Below, one piece after another: positions 33,004 through 41,845 of a stretch of DNA of 64,000 bases. Both the position numbers and the translations under genes were made by a program. The notes beneath the pieces are model-generated. The model was not told the DNA's origin. It worked only from the letters and a program-made list of their open reading frames with translations, and ran no database searches. The stretch's first letter is position 1; the number at the start of each line of letters is the position of its first letter. Source of the DNA: Catenulispora yoronensis (GTDB lineage: Bacteria; Actinomycetota; Actinomycetes; Streptomycetales; Catenulisporaceae); assembly GCF_039531695.1 (NCBI RefSeq), contig NZ_BAAAQN010000028.1, positions 62,001 through 126,000 of the forward strand. Direction: 5' to 3'.

Positions 33004-34719
33004 ATGTCCATAGTGAACCAACGGCGAGTGGGAAAGCATGTCCGGGCCGGTGGCGCGTTTCGCCCCACCTCCGGCAATCCGAACGTTCTGCGGGCCCCGA
33101 ACTGGCTCATACTCGCGCGGCCCTCCTCTACTCCGTCCGCTTCCTCGGCCTCAGCCTCAGCAGCCTCAGCCTCGGCGGCCTCGTCCTCAGCCCCCGGCCG
33201 ATCCGCCGCCCTCCCGAACACCGCATCCACCAACACCGCATCCACCCCGACCTCCCCCCTCCCCGAGATCGCCTGGCTCCACCTCGTGTCCGCCATGGCC
33301 GCCCTCGCGGCCGTCCTGACCGTCTTCAGCACCGGCTACGGCTTCGAACGCGACGAACTGTACTTCCGCGCCCTCCCCCCGGCGTGGGGCTACGTCGACA
33401 CCCCGCCCTTGACCCCGTTCCTGGCCCGCCTCGCGGCCCATATCTCCGACAGCCCCTGGGCGATAAGAGTCCCGGCGACCTTGTTCGCCGTCGTCTCAGT
33501 GCTCGTCGTCACTCTGATCACCCGCGAGCTCGGCGGCCGCCGCGGCGCCCAGGGTCTCTGCGCCTGGTCCTACGCCTTCGCCGCCACCCCGTTGCTCATG
33601 GGCCATGTCCTGCTCACCTCCTCCCTGGACCTGGTCGTCTGGCCCCTGCTCTGCCTGTTCGTGATGCGCGCCCTCCTGCGGTCGGACCCCCGATGGTGGC
33701 CGGCCGCTGGAGCTGTCGTCGGCATCAGCACCTATAACAAATTCTTGATCACCCTGCTTGTTGTGGCGCTTACCCTTGGAATCCTGATCACCGGCCCGCG
33801 CCGGGCGCTGGCCACGCGCTGGCTGCTCCTCGCCGTCGCCGTCGCGGTCGTCATCGCCCTGCCCAACCTCGTTTATCAGGCCTCGCACTCCTGGCCGCAG
33901 GCGACGATGAGCCGTGCGCTGAGCCACGACAACGCCGGCACGGTGCGGATCCTGATGTGGCCGTATCTCTTCCTCCTGCTCGGCCCCCCGCTCGTTCCGG
34001 TGTGGATCTCGGGCCTGGTGGCGCTGCGCCGCCGGCCTGCCTGGCGGGCCGTGCGGTTCCTCCCGACGGCGTTCGTGATCCTGCTGCTGGAGACGTTCGC
34101 CGGCGGCGGCCAGCTCTACTACCCGGTCGGCCTGCTCGTGGTGGTCTTCGCCGCCGGCTGTGTCCCGACCGCCGACTTCCTGGCCCGGTCCACCGCGTGG
34201 CGGCGCACCGCCTGGGCCGCGTTCTGCCTGAACGGAGCCGTGTCCAGCGTGATAGCGCTGCCGCTGGTCCCGCTGTCGATGCTGCACAACAGCCCCGTGC
34301 CGTCGATCAACCAGCTGGCCAAGGACCAGGTCGGCTGGCCGGACTACGTGGCGCAGACCGCGGCCGTCTACGCCACCATCCCGGCCGGCGAGGCGGCGCA
34401 CTCGGTCATCATCACCAGCAACTACGGCGAGGCCGGGGCCATCAAGACCCTGGGCGGCGCGCTCGGCCTGCCCGCGCCCTACAGCGGCCACGACCAGCTC
34501 TACTTCGACCGCCGGCCGCCGCAGGACACGACGACCGCGGTCATCGTCGGCGGCCAGTACACGAAGGTGGCCAAGTACTTCGCCGACTGCTCGGTCGTCA
34601 CCCGGCTGCACAACCGCTACCAGGTCGACAACGAGGAGCGGAACAAGCCCGTGGCGATCTGCCGCAAGCCTGTCGCCGACTGGGTGACGCTGTGGCCGTC
34701 CTTCCAGCATTACGACTGA
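33004..34719 (+). CDS. Multi-pass membrane glycosyltransferase, GT39/ArnT-like (PMT family)
   Basis: About 571 residues. After a low-complexity Ser/Ala N-terminus (residues about 40-85) come about nine to ten membrane helices. The catalytic loop motif FERDELYF follows the first helix, as in dolichyl-phosphate-mannose:protein mannosyltransferases and undecaprenyl-linked sugar transferases. It would use a lipid-linked sugar on the outer face of the membrane to glycosylate a lipid, protein or cell-wall polymer. The start is uncertain: the ATG at 33004 has no good ribosome site, and a TTG at 32974 or later GTG codons are alternatives. Its 3' end overlaps the convergent aldo/keto reductase gene by 10 bases. 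Confidence 0.82.
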   Translation: MSIVNQRRVGKHVRAGGAFRPTSGNPNVLRAPNWLILARPSSTPSASSASASAASASAASSSAPGRSAALPNTASTNTASTPTSPLPEIAWLHLVSAMAALAAVLTVFSTGYGFERDELYFRALPPAWGYVDTPPLTPFLARLAAHISDSPWAIRVPATLFAVVSVLVVTLITRELGGRRGAQGLCAWSYAFAATPLLMGHVLLTSSLDLVVWPLLCLFVMRALLRSDPRWWPAAGAVVGISTYNKFLITLLVVALTLGILITGPRRALATRWLLLAVAVAVVIALPNLVYQASHSWPQATMSRALSHDNAGTVRILMWPYLFLLLGPPLVPVWISGLVALRRRPAWRAVRFLPTAFVILLLETFAGGGQLYYPVGLLVVVFAAGCVPTADFLARSTAWRRTAWAAFCLNGAVSSVIALPLVPLSMLHNSPVPSINQLAKDQVGWPDYVAQTAAVYATIPAGEAAHSVIITSNYGEAGAIKTLGGALGLPAPYSGHDQLYFDRRPPQDTTTAVIVGGQYTKVAKYFADCSVVTRLHNRYQVDNEERNKPVAICRKPVADWVTLWPSFQHYD

Positions 34720-35807
34720 TGCGGCGCGCGTCGTCGCCGGGAAGGCCGGGGAGGAAGCAGGTCCGGGAGGCCGTCCGGCGGGCCTTCCGGCGGCCGGTCG
34801 AGGCTGTCGGCGTCGGTATCGGCCTTGGTGCCGGTGCCGGTGCCGGTGCCGGTGGCTCGGGCGCCGGTGCCGGATTGGCTTTCGACGTCGGCGTCACCGT
34901 CACCGTCGGTATCGTCCAGGAGCGCCGCCAACCGCTCCTCGACATCCGGCGGCAGCCCCACCTCCAGCGACCGCAGGTTCATCTCCAGGTGGACCGGGTT
35001 CGCCGTGTTCGGGACCGGCACGACGTCGCCGCGGCTCAGCAGCCAGGCCAGGGCCAGGCGGCTGACGCCGACGTCCAGGTCGGCCGCCACCGCTCGCAGT
35101 CCCCTGATCAGCCGCGAGCGTTCCGCCGGCGGACCGGTGGGGCCGACCGCGCCGGTGGGATCGGCGGCGCCGCTGCACCGCCCGGTCAGCAGCCCGCCGC
35201 CGAGCGGCCGGCAGGCGACCACCCCGATGCCCAGCTTGCGGGCCAGCGGCAGCAGATCCTCCTCGGCCTGCCGCGCGGCCATCGAGTACTCGACGGCCAG
35301 CGCGGTGACGGGGTGCGCGGCGTGGGCGCGCGCCAGCTCCGCCGGGCCGGCGCCGTAGACGCCGAGGTGGCGGATCTTTCCGGCCGCCACCAGCTGCGTC
35401 AGCGGCCCGATCCGCTCCTCGACCGGGATCGCCGCCCGCGCCGGGCCGGCCGGCGGATGCAGGTAGTAGAGGTCGAGGTGGTCCGTGGCCAGTTGTCGCA
35501 GGATCCTGTCGCACTCGGCGGCCACGTCCTTGGCGCGCTCGGAGGCCGGCCAGGAGTGCGCCGCGATCAGCACCTCCGCCCGGCGGGCGGCCACGGCCCG
35601 GCCGACCAGCCGCGGCCCGAGGCCGTCGCGGGCCGGGTCGGGGACGTCGAGCAGGGTCACGCCGCCGTCGAGGGCGCGGTTGATCAGCTTCGTGACGCCC
35701 GCGGCGGCTCCGGCGGCGCTCCGGTCGAAGCCGTCGCTCCGCCACAAGCAGCCCAGGCCCAGCCTGGACGTCACCGGTCCGGCGGCTCCCAACCGCACGT
35801 GCTGCAT
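34710..35807 (-). CDS. Aldo/keto reductase-like protein with substituted catalytic residues
   Basis: A 365-residue protein with an AKR TIM-barrel pattern: LGLGCLWR near the start, LATDHLDLYYLHPP, the GKIRHLGVYG strand, AVEYSM and VVACRPLGGGLLTG. The AKR tetrad is damaged: the usual D-T-A-D-x-Y segment reads DVPDPARDG, so Tyr is missing, and the ATK strand reads IAAHSW, so Lys is missing; the LH His is kept. It may bind NADPH without normal reductase activity, or have a changed role. The C-terminus has an added Thr/Gly/Asp repeat tail (TGTGTG-type) of about 50 residues. The ATG at 35805-35807 has GGAAGG 7 bases upstream. It diverges from the leuA-like gene. Confidence 0.8.
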   Translation of the reverse strand: MQHVRLGAAGPVTSRLGLGCLWRSDGFDRSAAGAAAGVTKLINRALDGGVTLLDVPDPARDGLGPRLVGRAVAARRAEVLIAAHSWPASERAKDVAAECDRILRQLATDHLDLYYLHPPAGPARAAIPVEERIGPLTQLVAAGKIRHLGVYGAGPAELARAHAAHPVTALAVEYSMAARQAEEDLLPLARKLGIGVVACRPLGGGLLTGRCSGAADPTGAVGPTGPPAERSRLIRGLRAVAADLDVGVSRLALAWLLSRGDVVPVPNTANPVHLEMNLRSLEVGLPPDVEERLAALLDDTDGDGDADVESQSGTGARATGTGTGTGTKADTDADSLDRPPEGPPDGLPDLLPPRPSRRRRAPHQS

Positions 35808-36126
35808 GGTCCGGCCTTCCGGTCGTCGGTGCCCGAGGGCTTCCACTCTGTGTTACGCACTGGTAACCTGACAACCCCTCACTTGGGGTGTAGGGGTCCT
35901 CCCGCGGCCGTCCCCATTGTGACGTCCCGCGGCCGGTGGCGGTTCAACGCTCCGGAAGACGCACTCCCGGCGGAGCCGGCGCGTCTACATCTTTCGATAC
36001 CCCGCCTGGTCCCTTCGGTTCCGGAGGCGTGACCTGCGTTCCGGCCGGGTGTCGGACTCCCGGGCGCCTCACTAGCGTGAACCCCAAAGCAGGGCACTTC
36101 AGGGTACTTCTGGAAGGAGTACAGCT
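35808..36126. promoter_or_regulatory. Divergent regulatory region between aldo/keto reductase and leuA-like genes
   Basis: A 319-base region. It contains AACCCCT at 35873-35879 facing AGGGGTC at 35892-35898, with GGTGTAGGGG at 35887-35896; the latter decamer recurs twice near the PKS regulators. GTTAC and GTAAC arms near 35852-35867 and a direct repeat of CCCGCGGCCG (35901-35910 and again at about 35935) are also present. The leuA-like gene has a good AAGGAG site just before its GTG. These are candidate operators for a cluster regulator. Confidence 0.5.
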
Positions 36127-37848
36127 GTGCGCGCCGGACCAAGATCGCAGCGTTACCACCCCTTCGTCCCGCTCGCCATGCCCGACCGTACCTGGCCCGA
36201 CCGCACGCTGACCCGGTCGCCGCGCTGGCTGTCGACCGATCTGCGGGACGGGAACCAGGCGCTGGCCGCCCCGATGTCCCCGGCCCGCAAGCTCGCGCTG
36301 TTCGAGCTGCTGGTCGCGATGGGCTACCGCGAGATCGAAGTCGGATTCCCCGTCGCCTCGCAGGACGAGCACGACTTCGTCCGGCTGCTCATCGAGCAGG
36401 ACCGGATCCCCGACGACGTCCGGATCTCGGTGCTGGTGCCGGCCCGCGACGAGCTGATCCGGCGCACGGTCCAGGCGCTGGACGGCGCCGCGTCGGCCAC
36501 GGTGCACGTCTACAACGCGACCGCTCCGCTGTTCCGCGAGCTGGTCTACGCCATGGACCGCGACGAGTGCCGCAACCTGGCGGTGCAGGGCGTCCGCTGG
36601 ATGATGAAGTACGCCGAGCTCGTCCCGGGCGGCAGCCGGCTGGGGCTGGAGTACTCGCAGGAGGCCTTCACCGACACCGAGCCCGAGTTCGCCCTGGAGG
36701 TCTGCGAAGCCGTGCTGGACGTCTGGCAGCCCGAGGCCGACCGGGAGCTCATCCTCAACTTCCCCTCAACGGTCGAGCGGTCGCTGCCGCACGTCTTCGC
36801 CGACCAGATCGAGTGGCTGGACCGCAACCTGTCGCACCGTGAGCACGTCTGCCTGTCCGTGCATCCGCACAACGACCGGGGGACCGGCGTGGCCGCGACC
36901 GAGCTGGCCCTGCTCGCCGGGGCGCAGCGGGTCGAGGGCTGCCTGTTCGGCGGCGGCGAGCGCGCCGGGAACGTGTGCCTGGTGACCCTCGGGCTGAACC
37001 TGCTGACCCAGGGCGTCGACCCCGGCATCGACTTCTCGGACCTGGGGAAGGTGCGCGCCGTGGTCGAGAGCTGCACCGGGCTCCCGGTGCCGCAGCGCCA
37101 CCCTTATGCCGGCGACCTGGTGTTCACCGCCTTCTCCGGGGCGCATCAGGACGCGATCAAAAAGGGCTTCGACGCCCAGGCCCGCACCGCCGCGCGGACC
37201 GGGACCGAGCCGGGGGAGCTGCCATGGCAGATCCCTTATCTGCCCATGGATCCCAAGGACGTGGGCCGCGACTACGAGGCCGTCGTCCGGATCAACAGCC
37301 AGTCCGGCAAGGGCGGCGTCGCCTACGTCATGGCCGCCTGGCACGGCCTGAACCTGCCGCGCGGACTGCGGATCGAGTTCGCCCGCGTCGTGCAGGAGGC
37401 CACCGAGGCCGCCGGGTGCGAGATGACGCCCGACCGGCTCAGGACACTGTTCGACCAGGAGTATCTGCTGCCCGACGACTATTCGGCCCCGTCGCCAACC
37501 CACTGCCCGGTACCGCTCACGGTCCGCCTGTATGTCGACGGCGGGACCGATGGCGGGACCGAGGACGCACTGGAGGCGGCACACCTGGAGACCGCGCTGG
37601 CGCCGTGGGACATCGAGGTCTGCGACGTCGTGCGGATCGAAACCGCCGGCACCGGCGGGGCGCTCGGCGCCGACGTCATCACCGTCTACGCCGAGCACCA
37701 CGCCGAGGGCACTTCGCACTGGGGTGTCGGGACCGGACCCGACGCCGTCACCGCCGCACTGGCCGCCACCCGGGCCGCCGGCCGGCGCGGCACAGGAAGG
37801 ACGAGCGCCATGACCGGCGCCACCGAAACGACATGGGCGACATCATGA
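36127..37848 (+). CDS. leuA: 2-isopropylmalate synthase (LeuA family)
   Basis: A 573-residue alpha-isopropylmalate synthase: it condenses acetyl-CoA with 2-oxoisovalerate in leucine synthesis. The N-terminal TIM barrel has the metal/substrate motif STDLRDGNQAL (about residues 36-46), the conserved IEVGFP, and the metal-binding SVHPHNDRGTG with GGGERAGN. The C-terminal regulatory-type region (about 450-560) follows, with a Gly/Thr insert. The GTG at 36127 has GGAAGGAG about 8 bases upstream. Its stop overlaps the start of a LAL regulator gene (ATGA), an odd partner for a leucine gene. It may be a dedicated copy supplying a branched precursor or a homologated acid to the polyketide pathway, or the primary copy captured beside the cluster. 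Confidence 0.93.
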   Translation: MRAGPRSQRYHPFVPLAMPDRTWPDRTLTRSPRWLSTDLRDGNQALAAPMSPARKLALFELLVAMGYREIEVGFPVASQDEHDFVRLLIEQDRIPDDVRISVLVPARDELIRRTVQALDGAASATVHVYNATAPLFRELVYAMDRDECRNLAVQGVRWMMKYAELVPGGSRLGLEYSQEAFTDTEPEFALEVCEAVLDVWQPEADRELILNFPSTVERSLPHVFADQIEWLDRNLSHREHVCLSVHPHNDRGTGVAATELALLAGAQRVEGCLFGGGERAGNVCLVTLGLNLLTQGVDPGIDFSDLGKVRAVVESCTGLPVPQRHPYAGDLVFTAFSGAHQDAIKKGFDAQARTAARTGTEPGELPWQIPYLPMDPKDVGRDYEAVVRINSQSGKGGVAYVMAAWHGLNLPRGLRIEFARVVQEATEAAGCEMTPDRLRTLFDQEYLLPDDYSAPSPTHCPVPLTVRLYVDGGTDGGTEDALEAAHLETALAPWDIEVCDVVRIETAGTGGALGADVITVYAEHHAEGTSHWGVGTGPDAVTAALAATRAAGRRGTGRTSAMTGATETTWATS

Positions 37849-40505
37849 TGGACCTGGTCGAACGCGACGAACAGCTGGACCTGCTGGACCGGCTGCTCGC
37901 GGAGTCCGCCGCCGGCACCGGACGCATCGCAGTGGTCTGCGGTCCGGTCGCGACCGGGAAAAGCGCGCTGCTCGACGCCTTCGCCGACCGCGCGCGCCGG
38001 GCCGGCGTCTCGGTGCTCTCGGCCGTCTGCTCCGCCGAGGAGTCGGGGCTGCGGCTGGGCGTGCTGCGGCAGCTGCTGCGCGGCGCGCACCTGACCAGCG
38101 AGGCCACCGACCGGGTGGTGCGGTCCTCGGCCGGCGGGATGGTGGAGACCGAGCTGCTGGAGGACGTCTGCCGCACCCTGCTCGACGCCGCCGAGCGGAA
38201 CCCGCTGGCCCTGGTGCTGGACGACGCGCACTGGGCCGATCCGGCGTCCGCGCAGTGCCTGTCCTCGCTGGCCCGGCGCGCGCGGAACTCGCGTCTCATG
38301 GTTCTGATCGCCGAGCCCGATCCGCCCTCCGAGCTGCGGCTGGAGCTGCTGCGGCGGCCGTCCACGCGGATGGTCCCGGTCGGTCCGCTGAGCCTGGACG
38401 GCGTCCGGCGGATGGTGGGGGCGGACGCCGGGCTGTGCCCCGACGAGCTCCACGAACTCAGCGGCGGCAACCCGCTGCTCGTCGCCGCGCTGCTGCGCGC
38501 CGAGGAGTACGGCGGCGCCGTCCTCGGCTGCCTGCGCCGCGGCGACGCCGGCATGCGCGACGCGGCCGCCGGCCTGGCCGTGCTCGGCACCACCCGCTGG
38601 CTGGACCGCCTGCTGGACCGCGACGCGATGGAGATCGCGACCTCGCTGCGCGCCCTGGAAGCAGCCGGCCTGCTGCTGGAGGGCCGGTTCCGCGACGACT
38701 CCGGCCGTGACGCGGTGCTGGTGGACCTCGGGTCCGCGCGCCGGGTCGAGCTGCACAGCCGCGCCGCGGACCTGGCGTTCGGCGACGGCGCGCCGCCGAG
38801 CGTGGTCGCCGGCCACCTGCTGGCCGCGCGCCGCACCCCGGCGCCGTGGGCGGTGCCGGTCCTGGAAGCGGCGGCGGCGCTGGCCCTGACCGAGGGCAAC
38901 ACCGAGCTGGCCATCGAGTCGCTGCGGCTGGCCGGCGCGGCCTGCGAGGACGGCCCGCACCTGGCGCGGATCCGCACCACGCTGCTGCGGGCCCAGTGGC
39001 GGATCGACCCGAACGCCCCCACCCCGCTGATGGCCGAGCTCGCCGACGCCCACCGGCGCGGGGACCTGCGCGGCAGCGACGCGCTGGTGCTGACCAAGGC
39101 GCTGCTGTGGCACGGCCGATTCGACGCCGCCCGCGACGTGCTGACCAGCCTGCGCGAGTCCGACGCGTTCGCCGACCCCGACACCCTGGCCGAGCTGCGC
39201 GACACCTATCCGTGGCTGCGCTGCTCCTACACCCCGTTCCTGGACTACGTGCCGCGGCCTGGCGCCCGCGGGCCGGACTCCCCGTCGCTGGCCCCGGGCC
39301 GCCGCTGGGAGGCCGCCACCGCCCTGGACAGCGTCCTGAGCTGGGGCCCGTCCGAGCCGGTGGTGGCCGAGGCCGAGCGGATCCTGCGCAACGCCCGCCT
39401 GGACGAGATGGGCATGGACACCGTCGAGTCGGCGCTGCTCGCCCTCACCTACGGCGAATGCGCCGACCGGGCCGCGCCCTGGTGCGACGGCCTGATCGAG
39501 GACGCCGGGCAGCGCCAGGCCCCGACCCGGCACGCGCGGCTGTCCACGATCCGCGCCGAGATCAGCTTCCGCCAGGGCGACCTGCTGGCCGCCGAACAGC
39601 ACGCGCGGCGCGGGCTGGACGCCGTCCCCGGCACCGGCCTGGGCGTCACCGTCGGCGGCTCGCTGGCCAGCCTGCTGCTGCCGCTGCTGGCCATGGGCCA
39701 CGACGATCTGGCCCTGGAGGAGCTGAGCCGCACCGTGCCGCAAGGCATGCTCCAGAGCCGCTACGGCCTGCACTACCTCCAGGCCCGCGGCCGCTGCCGG
39801 CTCCGCACCGGCAGCCCGGACCTGGCCCTGGGCGACTTCCAGGCCTGCGGCGAGCTGATGACGCGGTGGAACATGGACAGCGCCGGCCTGATCGCCTGGC
39901 GGCTGGACCTCGCCGAGGCCCGGCTGGCGATGGGCGACCGGGAGGAGGCCCGCCGGCTGCTCCAGGAGCAGCTGACCCGCTGCGGCCGCGGCATGCGGCG
40001 GACCCGGGGGATCGCGACCCGGATGCTCGCCGCGACCGTCGAGGGCCGGCGGCGCCCGGCGCTGCTGCGGCAGGCCGCCGAGGTGCTGGAGTCCGTCGGC
40101 GACCGCTACGAGCTGGCCCGGGCCCTGACCGAGCTGACGGCCGCCTACATCAGCCTGGGCGAACCCCGCCGCGCCGCCGTCATCGGCCGCCGCGCCTGGG
40201 GCCTGGCCCAGGGCTGCCACGCGCTGCCGCTGACCCGGCAGCTGTCCGTGGACGTCGGCCCGGACCTGGGCTCGGCGCCCCCGCCGCCGGAAGCGGCGCC
40301 GGAGGCGCCCGGGCCCGGCGCGCAGCCGCTCAGCGACGCCGAGCGGCGGGTCGTGCAGCTGGCCGCCGCGGCGTATACGAACCGTGAGATAGCCGACCGG
40401 CTGTACGTCACGGTCAGCACCGTCGAGCAGCACCTGACCCGCGCCTACCGCAAGCTCAACGTCACGAACCGGGCGGACCTGTCGGCGGTGATCCCGGCGG
40501 GGTGA
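37845..40505 (+). CDS. LuxR-family (LAL) transcriptional regulator, second copy
   Basis: An 886-residue LAL regulator. It has an intact ATPase region (Walker A GPVATGKS about residue 38; Walker B LVLDDAHWAD about 125), a TPR-like middle, and a C-terminal LuxR helix-turn-helix (NREIADRLYVTVSTVEQHL, about 845-865). It is probably a pathway-specific activator of the polyketide cluster. The chosen ATG at 37845 overlaps the leuA stop (ATGA); another ATG at 37833 is possible. The 3' end overlaps the convergent phosphopantetheinyl transferase gene by 44 bases. Unlike the first LAL gene it shows no TTA codon. Confidence 0.9.
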   Translation: MMDLVERDEQLDLLDRLLAESAAGTGRIAVVCGPVATGKSALLDAFADRARRAGVSVLSAVCSAEESGLRLGVLRQLLRGAHLTSEATDRVVRSSAGGMVETELLEDVCRTLLDAAERNPLALVLDDAHWADPASAQCLSSLARRARNSRLMVLIAEPDPPSELRLELLRRPSTRMVPVGPLSLDGVRRMVGADAGLCPDELHELSGGNPLLVAALLRAEEYGGAVLGCLRRGDAGMRDAAAGLAVLGTTRWLDRLLDRDAMEIATSLRALEAAGLLLEGRFRDDSGRDAVLVDLGSARRVELHSRAADLAFGDGAPPSVVAGHLLAARRTPAPWAVPVLEAAAALALTEGNTELAIESLRLAGAACEDGPHLARIRTTLLRAQWRIDPNAPTPLMAELADAHRRGDLRGSDALVLTKALLWHGRFDAARDVLTSLRESDAFADPDTLAELRDTYPWLRCSYTPFLDYVPRPGARGPDSPSLAPGRRWEAATALDSVLSWGPSEPVVAEAERILRNARLDEMGMDTVESALLALTYGECADRAAPWCDGLIEDAGQRQAPTRHARLSTIRAEISFRQGDLLAAEQHARRGLDAVPGTGLGVTVGGSLASLLLPLLAMGHDDLALEELSRTVPQGMLQSRYGLHYLQARGRCRLRTGSPDLALGDFQACGELMTRWNMDSAGLIAWRLDLAEARLAMGDREEARRLLQEQLTRCGRGMRRTRGIATRMLAATVEGRRRPALLRQAAEVLESVGDRYELARALTELTAAYISLGEPRRAAVIGRRAWGLAQGCHALPLTRQLSVDVGPDLGSAPPPPEAAPEAPGPGAQPLSDAERRVVQLAAAAYTNREIADRLYVTVSTVEQHLTRAYRKLNVTNRADLSAVIPAG

Positions 40506-41178
40506 GGACGATCGCGGTGAGGACGATGCCCTCGGCGACGGTCCACCGGCCGCGGAACGCGGTCAGCGGACCGCCGTGCACCTCCGGCCCGGGCACCAGC
40601 AGCCGCGCGTGGAAGGTGCCCTGCTCCGGATCCACCGTGATCAGGGCGTTGTCGAAGTCCAGCCACTTGTTGGTCAGCGGGAACCACGCCTTGTAGACGG
40701 ATTCCTTGGCGCTGAACAGCAGCCGGTCCCACGCGGTCTCCGGACGGCTCGCCGTGAGCTCGGCGATCCACGACCGCTCGGCCTCCAGGGAGACCGCCTC
40801 CAGCACCTGGTCCGGCAGCGGCGCGTTGGGTTCGGCGTCGATGCCGATCGCCGTGACGTCGGAGGACCAGCCCACCACGGCGCCGCGATAGCCGTCGCAG
40901 TGCGTCATGCTCCCGACCACCCGGTCCGGCCAGCGAGGCTCCCCGCGCGGACCGGACAGGATCGGTACCGGCGGCACCCCCAGCTTCGCCATGGCCTGAC
41001 GCGCGCAGGCCCGCGCGGTCGTGTATTCGCGCCGCCGCTTGGGGACGGCGCGCGCCACCGACTCCTCTTCCTCCGGGAACAGCCCGGCGTCCAGCAGGTC
41101 CTCGCGGGTGTCGGCGACGGCGACGAACGGTCCGGCGATCCGGTCCATCATCGCCGCCGGCGCTTCAGGAGGCGCCAT
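40462..41178 (-). CDS. 4'-phosphopantetheinyl transferase (Sfp/EntD type)
   Basis: A 238-residue enzyme that transfers the phosphopantetheine arm of coenzyme A to the serine of carrier proteins. Signature motifs are GIDAEPN (about residues 110-116) and WDRLLFSAKESVYKAW (about 147-162), plus GSMTHCDGY. It would activate the ACP domains of the PKS proteins here and possibly carrier domains of the NRPS at the other edge. The ATG at 41178 overlaps the end of the response regulator gene by 14 bases; an internal ATG at 41151 is an alternative. Its 3' end overlaps the LAL gene by 44 bases on the other strand. Confidence 0.93.
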   Translation of the reverse strand: MAPPEAPAAMMDRIAGPFVAVADTREDLLDAGLFPEEEESVARAVPKRRREYTTARACARQAMAKLGVPPVPILSGPRGEPRWPDRVVGSMTHCDGYRGAVVGWSSDVTAIGIDAEPNAPLPDQVLEAVSLEAERSWIAELTASRPETAWDRLLFSAKESVYKAWFPLTNKWLDFDNALITVDPEQGTFHARLLVPGPEVHGGPLTAFRGRWTVAEGIVLTAIVLTPPGSPPTGPPGS

Positions 41179-41845
41179 GGGACTGCCTGCCGGGCAGCAG
41201 GCCGTTGTCCACGGCCCGGTTCACCGCGTCCATCCGCGACACTGCGCCCAGCTTCATGAAGATGTTACGCAGGTGCCGCTTCACCGTCGGCACGGTGATG
41301 TCCATCCGGGTCGCTATCTGGCTGTTGCTCAGGGCCGCAGCCACCAGGTGCAGCAGCTCCAGCTCGCGGACGGACAACGGGTCCTGCGAGGCCGGCTGCT
41401 GCATCCGCGACAGGCCCTCGCGGGAGACCGCCAGCACGATCCGGTCGTCGTCGGCGACGACGCTGCGCAGCGCCGCCACCAGCTCCACGCGGTTGACGCT
41501 CTTGAGCAGGTAGCCGCGGCTGCCGGCGCCGATCAGCTGGCGCAGCACCTCCGGGCCGTCGTACATGCTCAGGATGATGACGCCGGTGGCCGGGGAGGCC
41601 CGGCGGATGGCCGTGACCGTGTCGGCGGCCTCCGGGCCGGGCATCTCGACGTCCAGCAGCACGATGTCGGGCCGGTGCCGGACGGCCTGGGCCACGGCCT
41701 CGTCGCCGGTGGCGGCCTCGCCGACGACGGTCATGTCGTCGTGGGCCTCCAGGATCTCGCGCAGGCCTTCGCGGAACAGGGCGTGGTCGTCGGCTATGAC
41801 GACGGTCACTACCCGCTCATTCGGCGACGGCATCGGCATCGGCAT
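41165..41845 (-). CDS. NarL/LuxR-family response regulator
   Basis: A 226-residue response regulator. The receiver has IADDHALFREG, phospho-Asp in IVLLDVEMP and Lys in YLLKS. The C-terminal helix-turn-helix is SNSQIATRMDITVPTVKRHL. It overlaps the kinase gene by 29 bases (or 17 if the third Met is used). It is paired with a soluble kinase and lies between the phosphopantetheinyl transferase and the PKS regulator, so cluster control is likely. Confidence 0.92.
   Translation of the reverse strand: MPMPMPSPNERVVTVVIADDHALFREGLREILEAHDDMTVVGEAATGDEAVAQAVRHRPDIVLLDVEMPGPEAADTVTAIRRASPATGVIILSMYDGPEVLRQLIGAGSRGYLLKSVNRVELVAALRSVVADDDRIVLAVSREGLSRMQQPASQDPLSVRELELLHLVAAALSNSQIATRMDITVPTVKRHLRNIFMKLGAVSRMDAVNRAVDNGLLPGRQSHGAS

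Noticed and set aside
37686..40433. Minus-strand open frame of 915 codons opposite the second LAL gene
   Set aside because: No domain, composition typical of antisense high-GC frames, and the plus strand encodes a complete LAL regulator.
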